A stretch of DNA of 64,000 nucleotides, from assembly GCF_017161265.1 (NCBI RefSeq), contig NZ_CP031393.1:682001-746000 (forward strand), written 5' to 3'. The position numbers were made by a program, and so were the translations under genes. This document shows, in pieces, positions 56,844 to 64,000 of this stretch (the first letter of the stretch is position 1; each line of letters begins with the position of its first letter). The stretch comes from Treponema medium (lineage in GTDB: Bacteria > Spirochaetota > Spirochaetia > Treponematales > Treponemataceae). The notes beneath the pieces are model-generated. The model did not search any database. It saw nothing but the letters and a program-made list of their open reading frames with translations, and was not told the origin of the DNA.

Positions 56844-57269
56844 CTATGCTTTTTCGAATTGATACATGGGAGTATCCGTTGCGCCATCCAATAGTGTAAG
56901 GATATTCCCTTCAATCTTGTATTTAAATTCCCTATTGAAGAGCATTTGCAGTCCTGGATTAGTAAAACCGGTAAATGTTATTGTATTCCCTGTTATTGTA
57001 TATGTACCGCTGCCAGACACCTCGCCGCCAACAGTACTAGTATATGTAACTTTCCCACTTTTAAGTTGTAAAACCAACTGACCGCCATTAGCCTTCCAAC
57101 GCCCCTCGATACTTGATGCAGTATTTCCGCCTCCGGAGCCTCCGCCACCCCCTCCGGGAATGCCGTTTCCTCCGGCGGGAGTCCCCTGCCAGCACGCGGT
57201 AAATAAGAATGCAGCGCCAATAAGAACTGCAACCAGAGTAACCGTTAGAATAGATTTTTTTTGTTTCAT
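56844..57269 (-). CDS. Small lipoprotein with lipocalin-like domain, promoter controlled by a G13 tract
   Basis: It has 141 residues. AAGGAG lies five bases before ATG 57269. A lipoprotein signal ends LFTAC (residue 26), followed by a Gly/Pro linker (GGNGIPGGGGGGSGGG) and a compact beta domain: EGRWKANGGQLVLQLKSGKV, GSGTYTITGNTITFTGF, FKYKIEGNILTLLDG. This pattern (GxW, strands, NxLxL) is lipocalin-like. It is probably surface or periplasmic. Expression is likely phase-variable because of the tract in its promoter spacer. Confidence 0.8.
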   Translation of the reverse strand: MKQKKSILTVTLVAVLIGAAFLFTACWQGTPAGGNGIPGGGGGGSGGGNTASSIEGRWKANGGQLVLQLKSGKVTYTSTVGGEVSGSGTYTITGNTITFTGFTNPGLQMLFNREFKYKIEGNILTLLDGATDTPMYQFEKA

Positions 57270-57306
57270 AAAAACTCCTTACATCCTTACGAAATACTTC
57301 TCTTCC

Positions 57307-57336
57307 ATATTACCCCCCCCCCCCCTCAAAAGTCAA
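57307..57336 (-). promoter_or_regulatory. Promoter with a poly-G spacer
   Basis: Minus strand: -35 TTGACT (57331-57336), spacer of 18 bases consisting of TTTGA plus G13 (57313-57325), -10 TAATAT (57307-57312). Transcription would begin near 57300, giving a leader of about 31 bases with AAGGAG. A loss of one G would give the optimal 17-base spacer. T. pallidum TP0126 is known to be controlled by such a tract. Confidence 0.8.
57313..57325 (-). repeat. G13 homopolymer (C13 on the plus strand)
   Basis: Thirteen identical bases within the spacer of the lipoprotein promoter. Slippage during replication would alter promoter geometry by single bases. Confidence 0.93.
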
Positions 57337-57399
57337 GGATAAAAATACGTTTTTTTCTTTTTGAGTTATACTTTACGTACTTTGCAGTTACATTAAGCG

Positions 57400-57715
57400 A
57401 ACGCTTATTTTAGACAATGCAGTTGGCATTGTCTAAAAACACGGCGAGTTTGCTCACGCAAACGTCGCGTATTGTATGCCGTTTCTCACTAACGTTACGA
57501 AACGGCGGGAAATAAGCATTTTCAAGATTTGAAAATCTTTTCAGATGCTTATTTTTAAGGAAGGTTTATTTTCAGCCGCTAAAATGGCGCGGCTGAAAAA
57601 CACGTCAAGTTTGCTTTGTGCAAACTTTCAGATTATATGTGCGCGTTCCGCGCACGAATTGAACAACTTCCAAAGTTGATACTTTGTTCAGTTGTTCAAT
57701 TTTAAAGAACGAAAA
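57400..57715. repeat. Family B hairpin-repeat array upstream of the second AAA-ATPase-like gene
   Basis: Unit at 57556-57660 is largely the reverse complement of the units at 22229-22522: AAGGAAGGTTTATT, TTTTCAGCCGCTAAAATGGC, ACACGTCAAGTTTGCTTTGT, ATGTGCGCGTTCCGCGCACG. More hairpins lie on either side: AGACAATGC/GCATTGTCT (57413), GCCGTTTC/GAAACGGC (57479), GAACAACT-type (57660). The array ends about 50 bases before the gene. Confidence 0.8.
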
Positions 57716-57761
57716 AAATAACTCAATTGTAGGAAAAGGGTAGGCATGGTATAATGACAGC

Positions 57762-59375
57762 ATGAACTTTCCACGCAAACTGCCAATCGGTATACAGAGT
57801 TTTAAGGTATTACGGAATGACCGTTATCTCTATGTAGATAAGACAAAGTATCTTTTTCAATTGGTAACAAGCAGCCGAGTTTATTTCTTAAGCCGGCCGC
57901 GGCGATTTGGAAAGAGTCTTTTCCTTTCGACATTAGCTGCATATTTTCTCGGACAAAAAGAACTGTTCAACGGGCTCTATCTTGAACAGGCGGAAGAGGA
58001 ACAAGCTGTCCGCGAAAATAGAGCGGCTTGGCAGACATATCCGGTACTGTATCTTGATTTTAATATCGGGCAATATGATACAGAGCGAGCCTTAATAAGC
58101 CAGCTCCATTTTCTTTTAAGTCAATTTGAAGAACTGTACGGAAGGAATCAGAATGAAGAAGGAGTATCGCAACGGTTTGCCGGAATTATAAAACGGGCGT
58201 ATCAACAAACCGGAAAGCAGGTAGTCATTCTTGCAGATGAATACGACAAGCCCTTACTGCAAACCATGGGCGTAAATGAAGCGCTCAATGAGAATTTTCG
58301 CAATACGCTTAAAGCATTTTATTCGGTGATAAAAACCTGTGATGAATATATCCGCTTTGCCTTTTTAACAGGAGTTACCAAATTCAGTAAGATCAGTATT
58401 TTTAGTGATCTGAATAATCTGAAAGATATTAGCCTACATGAAAAGTACGCAGGTATCTGCGGTATCACTCAGGCAGAACTGGAAGCGAATTTTCAGCCCG
58501 AGATCCTAGCCCTTGCAGAGCGGCAACAACTTGAATATCCGCAAGCTGTTACCACACTCAAGCAATGGTATGACGGCTATCTATTCCATCCGGCAGGGGA
58601 TGGTATGTATAATCCGTTCAGTGTGCTCAATGCATTTGATGAAAAAAGGATAAAAAGCTACTGGTTCGGTACGGGAACGCCGACGTTTTTGGTCAACTTC
58701 TTAAAAGAGGCGCACTACTTTATTCCCGACCTCGATGGCAATGTTGAATTGAATGAATCGGAACTGGAAACGTATCTGGCAGTAGCTCAAGATGCATTAC
58801 CAATTTTATTTCAATCAGGATATTTAACGATTAAAGAGTACATAACAGAAGCACGAATGTATCGGCTTGGCTTTCCGAATGATGAAGTCCGATACGGTTT
58901 TTTAGAGAATCTATTACCTGCATATTCTTCCGTACAGTTTGGGGAAACAGGGAAATCGGTATGGCAATTTGTACAAGATATCCGCGAAGGGAATGTAGAC
59001 GGCTTTATGGAGCGAATGCAGTCGGTTATCTCCGGTATTCCGTATGATAACTTTACAGACAAGAACTTGAAACTGCGTGAACAGAATTACCAGACAGCAG
59101 TATATCTTATCTTTGCACTGATGGGACAATTTGTACAGACGGAAGTGCATTGTAGTACCGGTCGCGCAGACTGTGTGGTATACACCGCGGATACAATATA
59201 TCTGTTCGAGTTTAAGCTCAGCGGTAACGGCACGGCGGAAGATGCTATCAATCAGATAAAAGAAAAAGATTATGCCGTGCAATATAAACTGAACGAGAAA
59301 AAGGTTGTGCTGATTGGAGCTGCTTTTGATGATAATACACGTACTATCAAAGATTGGAAAACCGAAGTACTGTAA
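57762..59375 (+). CDS. AAA-ATPase-like protein with C-terminal PD-(D/E)XK nuclease domain, copy 2
   Basis: It has 537 residues and is a paralogue of the gene at 20518-22137, aligned from MNFPRKLPIGIQSFKVLRND to the end. Walker A variant SRPRRFGKS at residues 44-52, Walker B VVILADEYDKPLL near 160 (an Ala replaces Val before the acidic pair), FLTGVTKFSKISIFSDLNNL, and nuclease core GRADCVV / FEFKLSGNG. The final 150 bases are nearly identical in DNA to copy 1 while the middle differs more, indicating gene conversion. Family function is unknown; defence, repair or element mobility are possible. Confidence 0.85.
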   Translation: MNFPRKLPIGIQSFKVLRNDRYLYVDKTKYLFQLVTSSRVYFLSRPRRFGKSLFLSTLAAYFLGQKELFNGLYLEQAEEEQAVRENRAAWQTYPVLYLDFNIGQYDTERALISQLHFLLSQFEELYGRNQNEEGVSQRFAGIIKRAYQQTGKQVVILADEYDKPLLQTMGVNEALNENFRNTLKAFYSVIKTCDEYIRFAFLTGVTKFSKISIFSDLNNLKDISLHEKYAGICGITQAELEANFQPEILALAERQQLEYPQAVTTLKQWYDGYLFHPAGDGMYNPFSVLNAFDEKRIKSYWFGTGTPTFLVNFLKEAHYFIPDLDGNVELNESELETYLAVAQDALPILFQSGYLTIKEYITEARMYRLGFPNDEVRYGFLENLLPAYSSVQFGETGKSVWQFVQDIREGNVDGFMERMQSVISGIPYDNFTDKNLKLREQNYQTAVYLIFALMGQFVQTEVHCSTGRADCVVYTADTIYLFEFKLSGNGTAEDAINQIKEKDYAVQYKLNEKKVVLIGAAFDDNTRTIKDWKTEVL

Positions 59376-59476
59376 TAATTTTTTGATCTTCATATAAAGC
59401 GCCTTTCAATTTCTTCCATAATTTTACCCCTTAAAAGTCAAAAGGAAAATTCAAGATAGGCAGGGCAAATACAACG

Positions 59477-59885
59477 GAAATACTTAAAGCAGACGTATTC
59501 TGATTTTCTAAACAAACGAAATTTTCATCAAGAAGCTGCGCGACTCATTAATATGTGCGCTGAAAGTGTATTAACGGGGTACATTTGTGCACATGAAGTT
59601 ACAACATTATCATATTTTTTATTCAAAGAACAAAAAGATAAAAATAAAGTAGTAACTACTATTTCAACATTGTTTGATATTTTTCAGATTATTCCAATTG
59701 ATGAAACAATACTGAAAGCTTCATTACTATCACCAATAACGGATTATCAAGACGCAGTAATCGAAGCCAGTGCCGTTAAATTCAATATTGATTATATACT
59801 TTCCCGTAATATTTCCGATTTTAAATTATCACGCATTCCGACATACACACCTGAGCAGTTCTTTTTATTCGTGCGGAGGGTTTAA
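59477..59885 (+). pseudogene. PIN-domain toxin pseudogene
   Basis: From about 59510 the frame reads DFLNKRNFHQEAARLIN then MCAESVLTGYICAHEVTTLS and DAVIEASAVKFNIDYILSRN, the typical C-terminal two-thirds of a VapC-like PIN domain with its conserved acidic residues (DYQDA, N/S-DF). The N-terminal part, which should hold the first catalytic Asp (EILKADV), is in another frame and ends at a TGA at 59501; two one-base losses would explain it. No start codon or antitoxin is adjacent. Likely inactive. Confidence 0.7.
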
Positions 59886-60000
59886 TACCCTGACGCTTGC
59901 GTCGTAACAAAGGGTATTAAAGCCGACTGCAACCACCTTATAGAACACACAGTGCGAAACGTTGAGTACTGTGCCCCGACGCTTGCGTCGGGGTTGTTGA
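59886..60000. repeat. GACGCTTGCGTC hairpins
   Basis: CCTGACGCTTGCGTCGT (59889) and CCCCGACGCTTGCGTCGGGG (59975-59994) are two copies of the same palindrome; the second is perfect and could terminate transcription from either side. They separate the PIN remnant from the BrnT/BrnA pair. Confidence 0.6.
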
Positions 60001-60031
60001 TTGTGATAGGGAATAGATATGCCAGCATCGT

Positions 60032-60244
60032 CTATTCCCGAAATGCAACTTCCAAGTGTCTTTTTTCTTTTACACAATCCTTTAGATAATAATTAATTAT
60101 ATTCTGATACGGCATACCTGTTTCCTCTGCCATATTTTTAAAATAATTGATTACTTCGTCATCAAGACGGATGGTAATCTGTTTCTTTAATTTATCTGCA
60201 TAGGGATTTTTGATTCCGTTTGAAAAATCATAATCGTCTCTCAT
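60032..60244 (-). CDS. brnA: BrnA-type antitoxin
   Basis: It has 70 residues. The ribbon-helix-helix part KKQITIRLDDEVINYFKNMA followed by YQNIINYYLKD is typical of BrnA/CopG-like antitoxins, which bind the toxin and repress the shared promoter. It starts one base after the toxin stop, so the pair is co-translated. Toxin-first order is usual for BrnTA. Confidence 0.88.
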   Translation of the reverse strand: MRDDYDFSNGIKNPYADKLKKQITIRLDDEVINYFKNMAEETGMPYQNIINYYLKDCVKEKRHLEVAFRE

Positions 60245-60245
60245 A

Positions 60246-60533
60246 TTAATTACCTCCGTATTGTTTTGATTCCTGCAAATTTGCTTTTCTTGCAGAAATT
60301 ATTCTGATTCTGTCATTTTTCCTATAGCAATGACAAACGAGCAGCATATGCATTTCTGAACTCAAGCCAAGCATAATAAACCGATCTTCATCTATATTTG
60401 AATGATCAGGATCTGCAATCAATATTGCATTTTCATCATAGAATACGGTTTTTGCTTCCTCAAAAGTTACTTTGTGCTTTGCGTAATTCAAATCTGCTTT
60501 TACCGGATCCCATTCAAAAATTATTGAATCCAT
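60246..60533 (-). CDS. brnT: BrnT-type ribonuclease toxin
   Basis: It has 95 residues. FEWDPVKADLNYAKHKVTFE, DENAILIADPDH and the C-terminal RIRIISARKAN are hallmarks of BrnT toxins, RelE-fold ribonucleases neutralised by BrnA. The ATG at 60533 lies 6 bases from a poor ribosome site. The module appears intact. Confidence 0.9.
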   Translation of the reverse strand: MDSIIFEWDPVKADLNYAKHKVTFEEAKTVFYDENAILIADPDHSNIDEDRFIMLGLSSEMHMLLVCHCYRKNDRIRIISARKANLQESKQYGGN

Positions 60534-60587
60534 AATTATATTATAATTTCCCCTTTGCTTTCGTCAATATAAAAAGAGCTGTTCCAT

Positions 60588-60716
60588 GATCTGCCGATTA
60601 TCGATGTAATACCGTATGATAACTTCGGTAAAGGAAACTTGAAGCTACGGAAACAAAATCATCAAACTGCCGGGCATCTTGTTTTTACGCTGATGAGACT
60701 GTTTGTCCGCAATTAA
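60588..60716 (+). pseudogene. Remnant of a third AAA-ATPase-like gene
   Basis: The frame reads VIPYDNFGKGNLKLRKQNHQ then TAGHLVFTLMRLFVRN and stops. It aligns with VISGIPYDNFTDKNLKLREQ and NYQTAVYLIFALMGQFVQTE of the gene at 57762. The upstream ATPase part and the nuclease core are absent. It lies on the plus strand, between brnT and a TPR gene. Confidence 0.75.
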
Positions 60717-60726
60717 TTCTTAATTA

Positions 60727-62565
60727 TTAATTTGTACCTCTATTCACAGCAACTCTAAACAGTCGCGCAGCAAAACGATTGACGCAGGCTGCTGCCTCAT
60801 GTTTATCGGCAACGGGAGCGGGATGTTCGTAGCGGAAATAGATACTGCCGTCTTGACCGATAAGGCTGAGCCGGATGCCGCTTTCGGTACATACTGCCGT
60901 GATGGAAAACGGCGCGTGTGCGGAAACCGTAAATAACGATTTGTTTAAAGCGGCGGCAAGGCGTTTTTCGGTTCGTTTGCTGAGCCGTTCGTCTGCACCG
61001 GTACAGGTCAGCGTAACCGGCAACCGTATCCAATGTTCCGGAAAGCAGGCGGGATTGCTTTGCAGCAGCTCTTGATAGAACGCGGTTTTCAGTTCGGCGT
61101 TTCTTGTGCAGAGTATCAGCGCCGCCGCAGTTTGTTCCCGCAGTTCTTTCTCCCATACGGGGTCGAGAGCATCCAGCGCTTCCCGCAGCAGTTGTTCATC
61201 GCGGAGCAGTATACCTTTTTCGGCAATGTATGACGGATGCGCCTGCGGAATAACCGACGTTTCCAGCACCTCCGCACGGCGTAAATACCGCCGCGCCTTA
61301 AACGGTACCGACTGAAATGCCCGATAATAGAAACTGTTTTTATACAACCCGTGCGTATTGCCGTCCGTATCCGCTATCGTGTACTCCTTTGCCAATTTCA
61401 AATTATGTATACTAAAGGCCGCTCGATAATATCGAATCAAAGCGGAATACTTTGTAAGGTTTTTAGACCGGACAAAAAAATCCTTGGCGCTTTCAGGTAT
61501 CCGCATCTTTTCCGCCGCATATTTTTTTTCGTATAACGTCTGATACAGGCCGTACAACTCAGTATAAAACTGCGCGGTACTCATCCCGAAGTTCGCAATC
61601 CACGAATAGTCGGTAACCCGCTCGATCTGTGTGATATAGCGTTCCGCTTGCTCCCAATGCCCCATCCGAAGATAGATTTTTGCAAGATTGATCAGCGGCA
61701 GCGGCGTATAATTATCTTTTGTCGATTGCGCATAATAGGCAATCGCACGGTCAAAATTATTTTTCCGCTCTTCAAGCTCTCCGAGAATCAAATATCCCGA
61801 TGAGCGTGAAAAATAGTCGGAAGCATTGCGGGCGTCTTCTTCAGCTTGATCAAAATGATAGAATTCGGTTTCCAAGATTGCCTTGTTGTAGGAATACACC
61901 GAGGCCGAGTACAGCGAATCGTTTTGCAGCGCGAGTTCAATGCCTTTCCGGTAATAGAGCGCCGCATTCCGATAGTCGAAGAGTTCTCCGTACAGATTTC
62001 CGAGCGCGTTCGCAATACAGCCGTCGTCGCCGTAGCTGCTGCGGGCATCGAGCATCGCTTTAATCCCTTCATCGGTTCGGTGCGTTTTAAAACAAAGCCA
62101 TCCGTACGTTGACCATCCGAAAATATCGGTAGGATTATATGAAAGATATTCATGCAAAAGACCGCGCGCCTCCTCTGCTTTATTCAACGCCGCCGCCGCG
62201 CTCGCTGCACCGTATAGGAGTTTGATGTTGTACCGGTTGATACGCAAGCCTTCGGTAAAACGGCGGTATGCCGGTTCGTACAGTCCGTTGCTAAAATACA
62301 TATCGCCGAGCTTGAGCTGGAAAAGCTCATTCGTCGGGTATCGCGCAATACCTTCTTCGAGCAGCGCAGCAGCGGTATCCCAGTTTTCCGCCTGCACCGC
62401 CGCGTCCGCTTTTTGCAGCAGCTCATCAGCGTTCGATGTGCTCGATGCAGAGAAAAGATACAATGGGAATAGAAACAAAAACAGCACGAGGAGCAACCCG
62501 TTCCGTGATGCATGGCCGTTATGATGTCTATCGGTCTGCCGGTATTTTCGGTATTGCGCTTTCAT
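60727..62565 (-). CDS. TPR-repeat protein with N-terminal signal or anchor
   Basis: It has 612 residues from ATG 62565, chosen because GGAGG lies eight bases upstream and ATGA overlaps the upstream stop. A hydrophobic segment at about 18-37 (LLLVLFLFLFPLYLFSASS) acts as signal or anchor. Several TPRs follow (WDTAAALLEEGIARYPTNEL, FDRAIAYYAQSTKDNYTPLP). The last 200 residues have no recognised domain. It is translationally coupled to the transglutaminase-like membrane protein, suggesting they form one complex. Confidence 0.8.
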   Translation of the reverse strand: MKAQYRKYRQTDRHHNGHASRNGLLLVLFLFLFPLYLFSASSTSNADELLQKADAAVQAENWDTAAALLEEGIARYPTNELFQLKLGDMYFSNGLYEPAYRRFTEGLRINRYNIKLLYGAASAAAALNKAEEARGLLHEYLSYNPTDIFGWSTYGWLCFKTHRTDEGIKAMLDARSSYGDDGCIANALGNLYGELFDYRNAALYYRKGIELALQNDSLYSASVYSYNKAILETEFYHFDQAEEDARNASDYFSRSSGYLILGELEERKNNFDRAIAYYAQSTKDNYTPLPLINLAKIYLRMGHWEQAERYITQIERVTDYSWIANFGMSTAQFYTELYGLYQTLYEKKYAAEKMRIPESAKDFFVRSKNLTKYSALIRYYRAAFSIHNLKLAKEYTIADTDGNTHGLYKNSFYYRAFQSVPFKARRYLRRAEVLETSVIPQAHPSYIAEKGILLRDEQLLREALDALDPVWEKELREQTAAALILCTRNAELKTAFYQELLQSNPACFPEHWIRLPVTLTCTGADERLSKRTEKRLAAALNKSLFTVSAHAPFSITAVCTESGIRLSLIGQDGSIYFRYEHPAPVADKHEAAACVNRFAARLFRVAVNRGTN

Positions 62566-64000
62566 TTGCCGTTCCTCCGACTTCGATTCCAAGCGTTTTT
62601 TCCCTGCTTTTTCTCCGAGCGGTAGAGCTGCTTTGCAATCGCAACATCTTCGTCGGTACAGGAGGGGGCAAATTTTGCTTTTTGAGTGAGTGCGTAAAAG
62701 GCATCGCTCGGATGCTTATGGAGCCGTTTCAGCGTGAGAATGATTTTCCGGTTATTTCGTGAATACCTGATAATCAGATACGGATAGGCACGGAAGGCGC
62801 CGTACAAGAGAATCGCAACAAGCGCAGCAATGCAGAACAGTATTCCGCGGTGCATTTTAAAGAACTGCGAAACACGTTGAGCAACGGTTTGGGCTTCTGC
62901 TGCCGAAAGCGTTCCGCCGTGCCTGATACGGAGCGCCGAGCGGTTTAATAGGATTTCGTCGAGGAGCTGCGTAAACTGATCCCCGCCTGCCTGAAAAGAA
63001 AAATCGAGCGATTCACCGTCTGCGAGCTGTTCGGTGGTCGGGTCTATATCCACCCAGCCGAGATACGGGAAAAAGACTTCCACCCACGCATGAGCCATAT
63101 TCGCTCGCACCGGATAATAATTGAGGATGCCCGATTCAGGCTGTAGGAAAAAACCGGCAGCAAGCCGCGCAGGAATGCCGAGGCTGCGGAGCATGAGGCA
63201 GTACGCAAAGGCGAAGTACGAGCAATAGCCCTTTTTCGACTCGGTTACAAAATACCGGAGCTGATCGCCGTCGGGAGCCTGCCCGGGACGAAGCGAATAT
63301 CGATACTCGCCCTCGCGGAAATAGTCGAGCAAGGCGTAGACCTTATCATAGTAGAGCGCAAAGGGGGCGGTAACCGATTCCGCAATAGGAAAGAGCAGCG
63401 CCTTTGTGCCGGAATCTACGGACGTATAAAAACGCAAGGCTTCCGCCGACAGCCCCTCTTCAGGATTTCCCGACGGAGGCTCCGCCGTAATAAGGTCGAG
63501 CGGCACGCCATGCAGCACCTCACTTTCCGCCTTGTAAGCGCCTTTAAAACTCACCGTGTCCCAAACCGTATACGGCGTTACCGACAGCGGATAATCGAGT
63601 GCGACCAGGGAGTCGGGATCGAGGTTGACGGTAAATATTTCCTGACTGACCCGCTCGCGGCACAGGAAAGACTGATGCGGAAGTTCTGCCGGTTGCCCGG
63701 ATATCCGCAGCGGCTGCTCCGGTTCGCCGGGCGCCGACTTTTCGTAAAAACCTTTTTGCGGACTCCAGCCCGACAAGTACATACGGCGGAACAAGTGTGA
63801 ATCATATTCCTGATCAACATGCACCACCATCACCAGATTGGTGTTCATTTTTACTTCATCCTGCAACTGCAAAAACTGAGAAAAATCGAACTCGAAAAGC
63901 TTTTGTTCGAGCAGTCCGCCGTTATTGCCGACAGAGCCTTTATTAAATGTCCTGATGAGGAGCGCGAGCAAAACTGCTGTTAAACCGATAAAGATGAGTG
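62562..64000 (-). CDS. TgpA-like membrane transglutaminase, 5' end outside window
   Basis: Frame open to the right edge; at least 479 residues. N-terminal membrane helices are cut off (LIFIGLTAVLLALLIRT at the edge). A transglutaminase core follows with Cys in KKGYCSYFAFAYCLMLRSLG, His in ANMAHAWVEVFFPYLGWVDI and Asp in the same stretch. One more helix (GILFCIAALVAILLYGA) precedes a cytoplasmic tail. The arrangement matches TgpA/DUF3488-DUF4129 proteins, often next to a MoxR ATPase and a DUF58 gene, which may lie beyond the edge. Confidence 0.85.
   Translation of the reverse strand, partial: LIFIGLTAVLLALLIRTFNKGSVGNNGGLLEQKLFEFDFSQFLQLQDEVKMNTNLVMVVHVDQEYDSHLFRRMYLSGWSPQKGFYEKSAPGEPEQPLRISGQPAELPHQSFLCRERVSQEIFTVNLDPDSLVALDYPLSVTPYTVWDTVSFKGAYKAESEVLHGVPLDLITAEPPSGNPEEGLSAEALRFYTSVDSGTKALLFPIAESVTAPFALYYDKVYALLDYFREGEYRYSLRPGQAPDGDQLRYFVTESKKGYCSYFAFAYCLMLRSLGIPARLAAGFFLQPESGILNYYPVRANMAHAWVEVFFPYLGWVDIDPTTEQLADGESLDFSFQAGGDQFTQLLDEILLNRSALRIRHGGTLSAAEAQTVAQRVSQFFKMHRGILFCIAALVAILLYGAFRAYPYLIIRYSRNNRKIILTLKRLHKHPSDAFYALTQKAKFAPSCTDEDVAIAKQLYRSEKKQGKNAWNRSRRNGK

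Overview
The window looks like a chromosomal segment of a host-associated Treponema. Supporting evidence: a spirochaete-style S10-spc-alpha ribosomal operon headed by tuf and without adk, map or infA; an archaeal-type (short) PheRS beta subunit; a short AlaRS that stops after the editing domain; many lipoproteins with relaxed lipoboxes; BspA-like leucine-rich surface protein; and guanosine homopolymers of the kind treponemes use for phase variation. The species cannot be fixed from the sequence alone.

Layout. 1-14120: one minus-strand operon, tuf-rpsJ-rplC-rplD-rplW-rplB-rpsS-rplV-rpsC-rplP-rpmC-rpsQ-rplN-rplX-rplE-rpsN-rpsH-rplF-rplR-rpsE-rpmD-rplO-secY-rpmJ-rpsM-rpsK-rpoA (rpoA runs off the left edge), driven by a near-consensus promoter about 390 bases before tuf; rpsH carries a one-base frameshift in this assembly. 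14.2-20.3 kb: a secreted DUF4139-type protein and a molybdate/molybdopterin cluster (MoeA-like, MogA-like, modABC). 20.5-27 kb: an AAA-ATPase-like/PD-(D/E)XK protein, a two-gene membrane unit and pheT. 27.4-34.2 kb: accessory region with a GNAT enzyme, a surface lipoprotein switched by a G41 tract, a membrane-bound LuxR-type regulator, a DUF1275 protein and a duplicated-domain lipoprotein. 34.4-44.1 kb: cell-envelope genes (LysM protein, lytic transglycosylase, uppP), ftsK and a chemoreceptor. 44.1-51.2 kb: minus-strand unit alaS, SurA-like chaperone, nusB, TPR lipoprotein, methyltransferase, then tatD and tRNA-Leu(UAA). 51.4-57.3 kb: RlpA-SPOR protein, then a minus-strand surface-protein cluster with duplicated zinc ribbons, broken genes, a lipoprotein joining a transglutaminase-like domain to a predicted beta-barrel, a small barrel protein, and a lipoprotein whose promoter spacer contains G13. 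57.4-60.7 kb: second AAA-ATPase-like gene, PIN-toxin remnant, BrnT/BrnA pair and a fragment of a third AAA-ATPase-like gene. 60.7-64 kb: TPR protein and a TgpA-like transglutaminase (runs off the right edge).

The most striking signals are two independent guanosine tracts placed to switch surface lipoproteins: one inside a coding frame (translation ON/OFF), one between -35 and -10 (promoter strength). The second is a duplicated module made of a hairpin-repeat array plus an AAA-ATPase-like/PD-(D/E)XK gene, with nearly identical gene ends suggesting recent conversion and a third degraded copy nearby. Intergenic regions hold several families of nested palindromes that recur in both orientations.

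All calls rest on reading the sequence; no database search was run. Start codons were moved from the longest frame where a Shine-Dalgarno sequence, a promoter or a conserved N-terminus indicated it.
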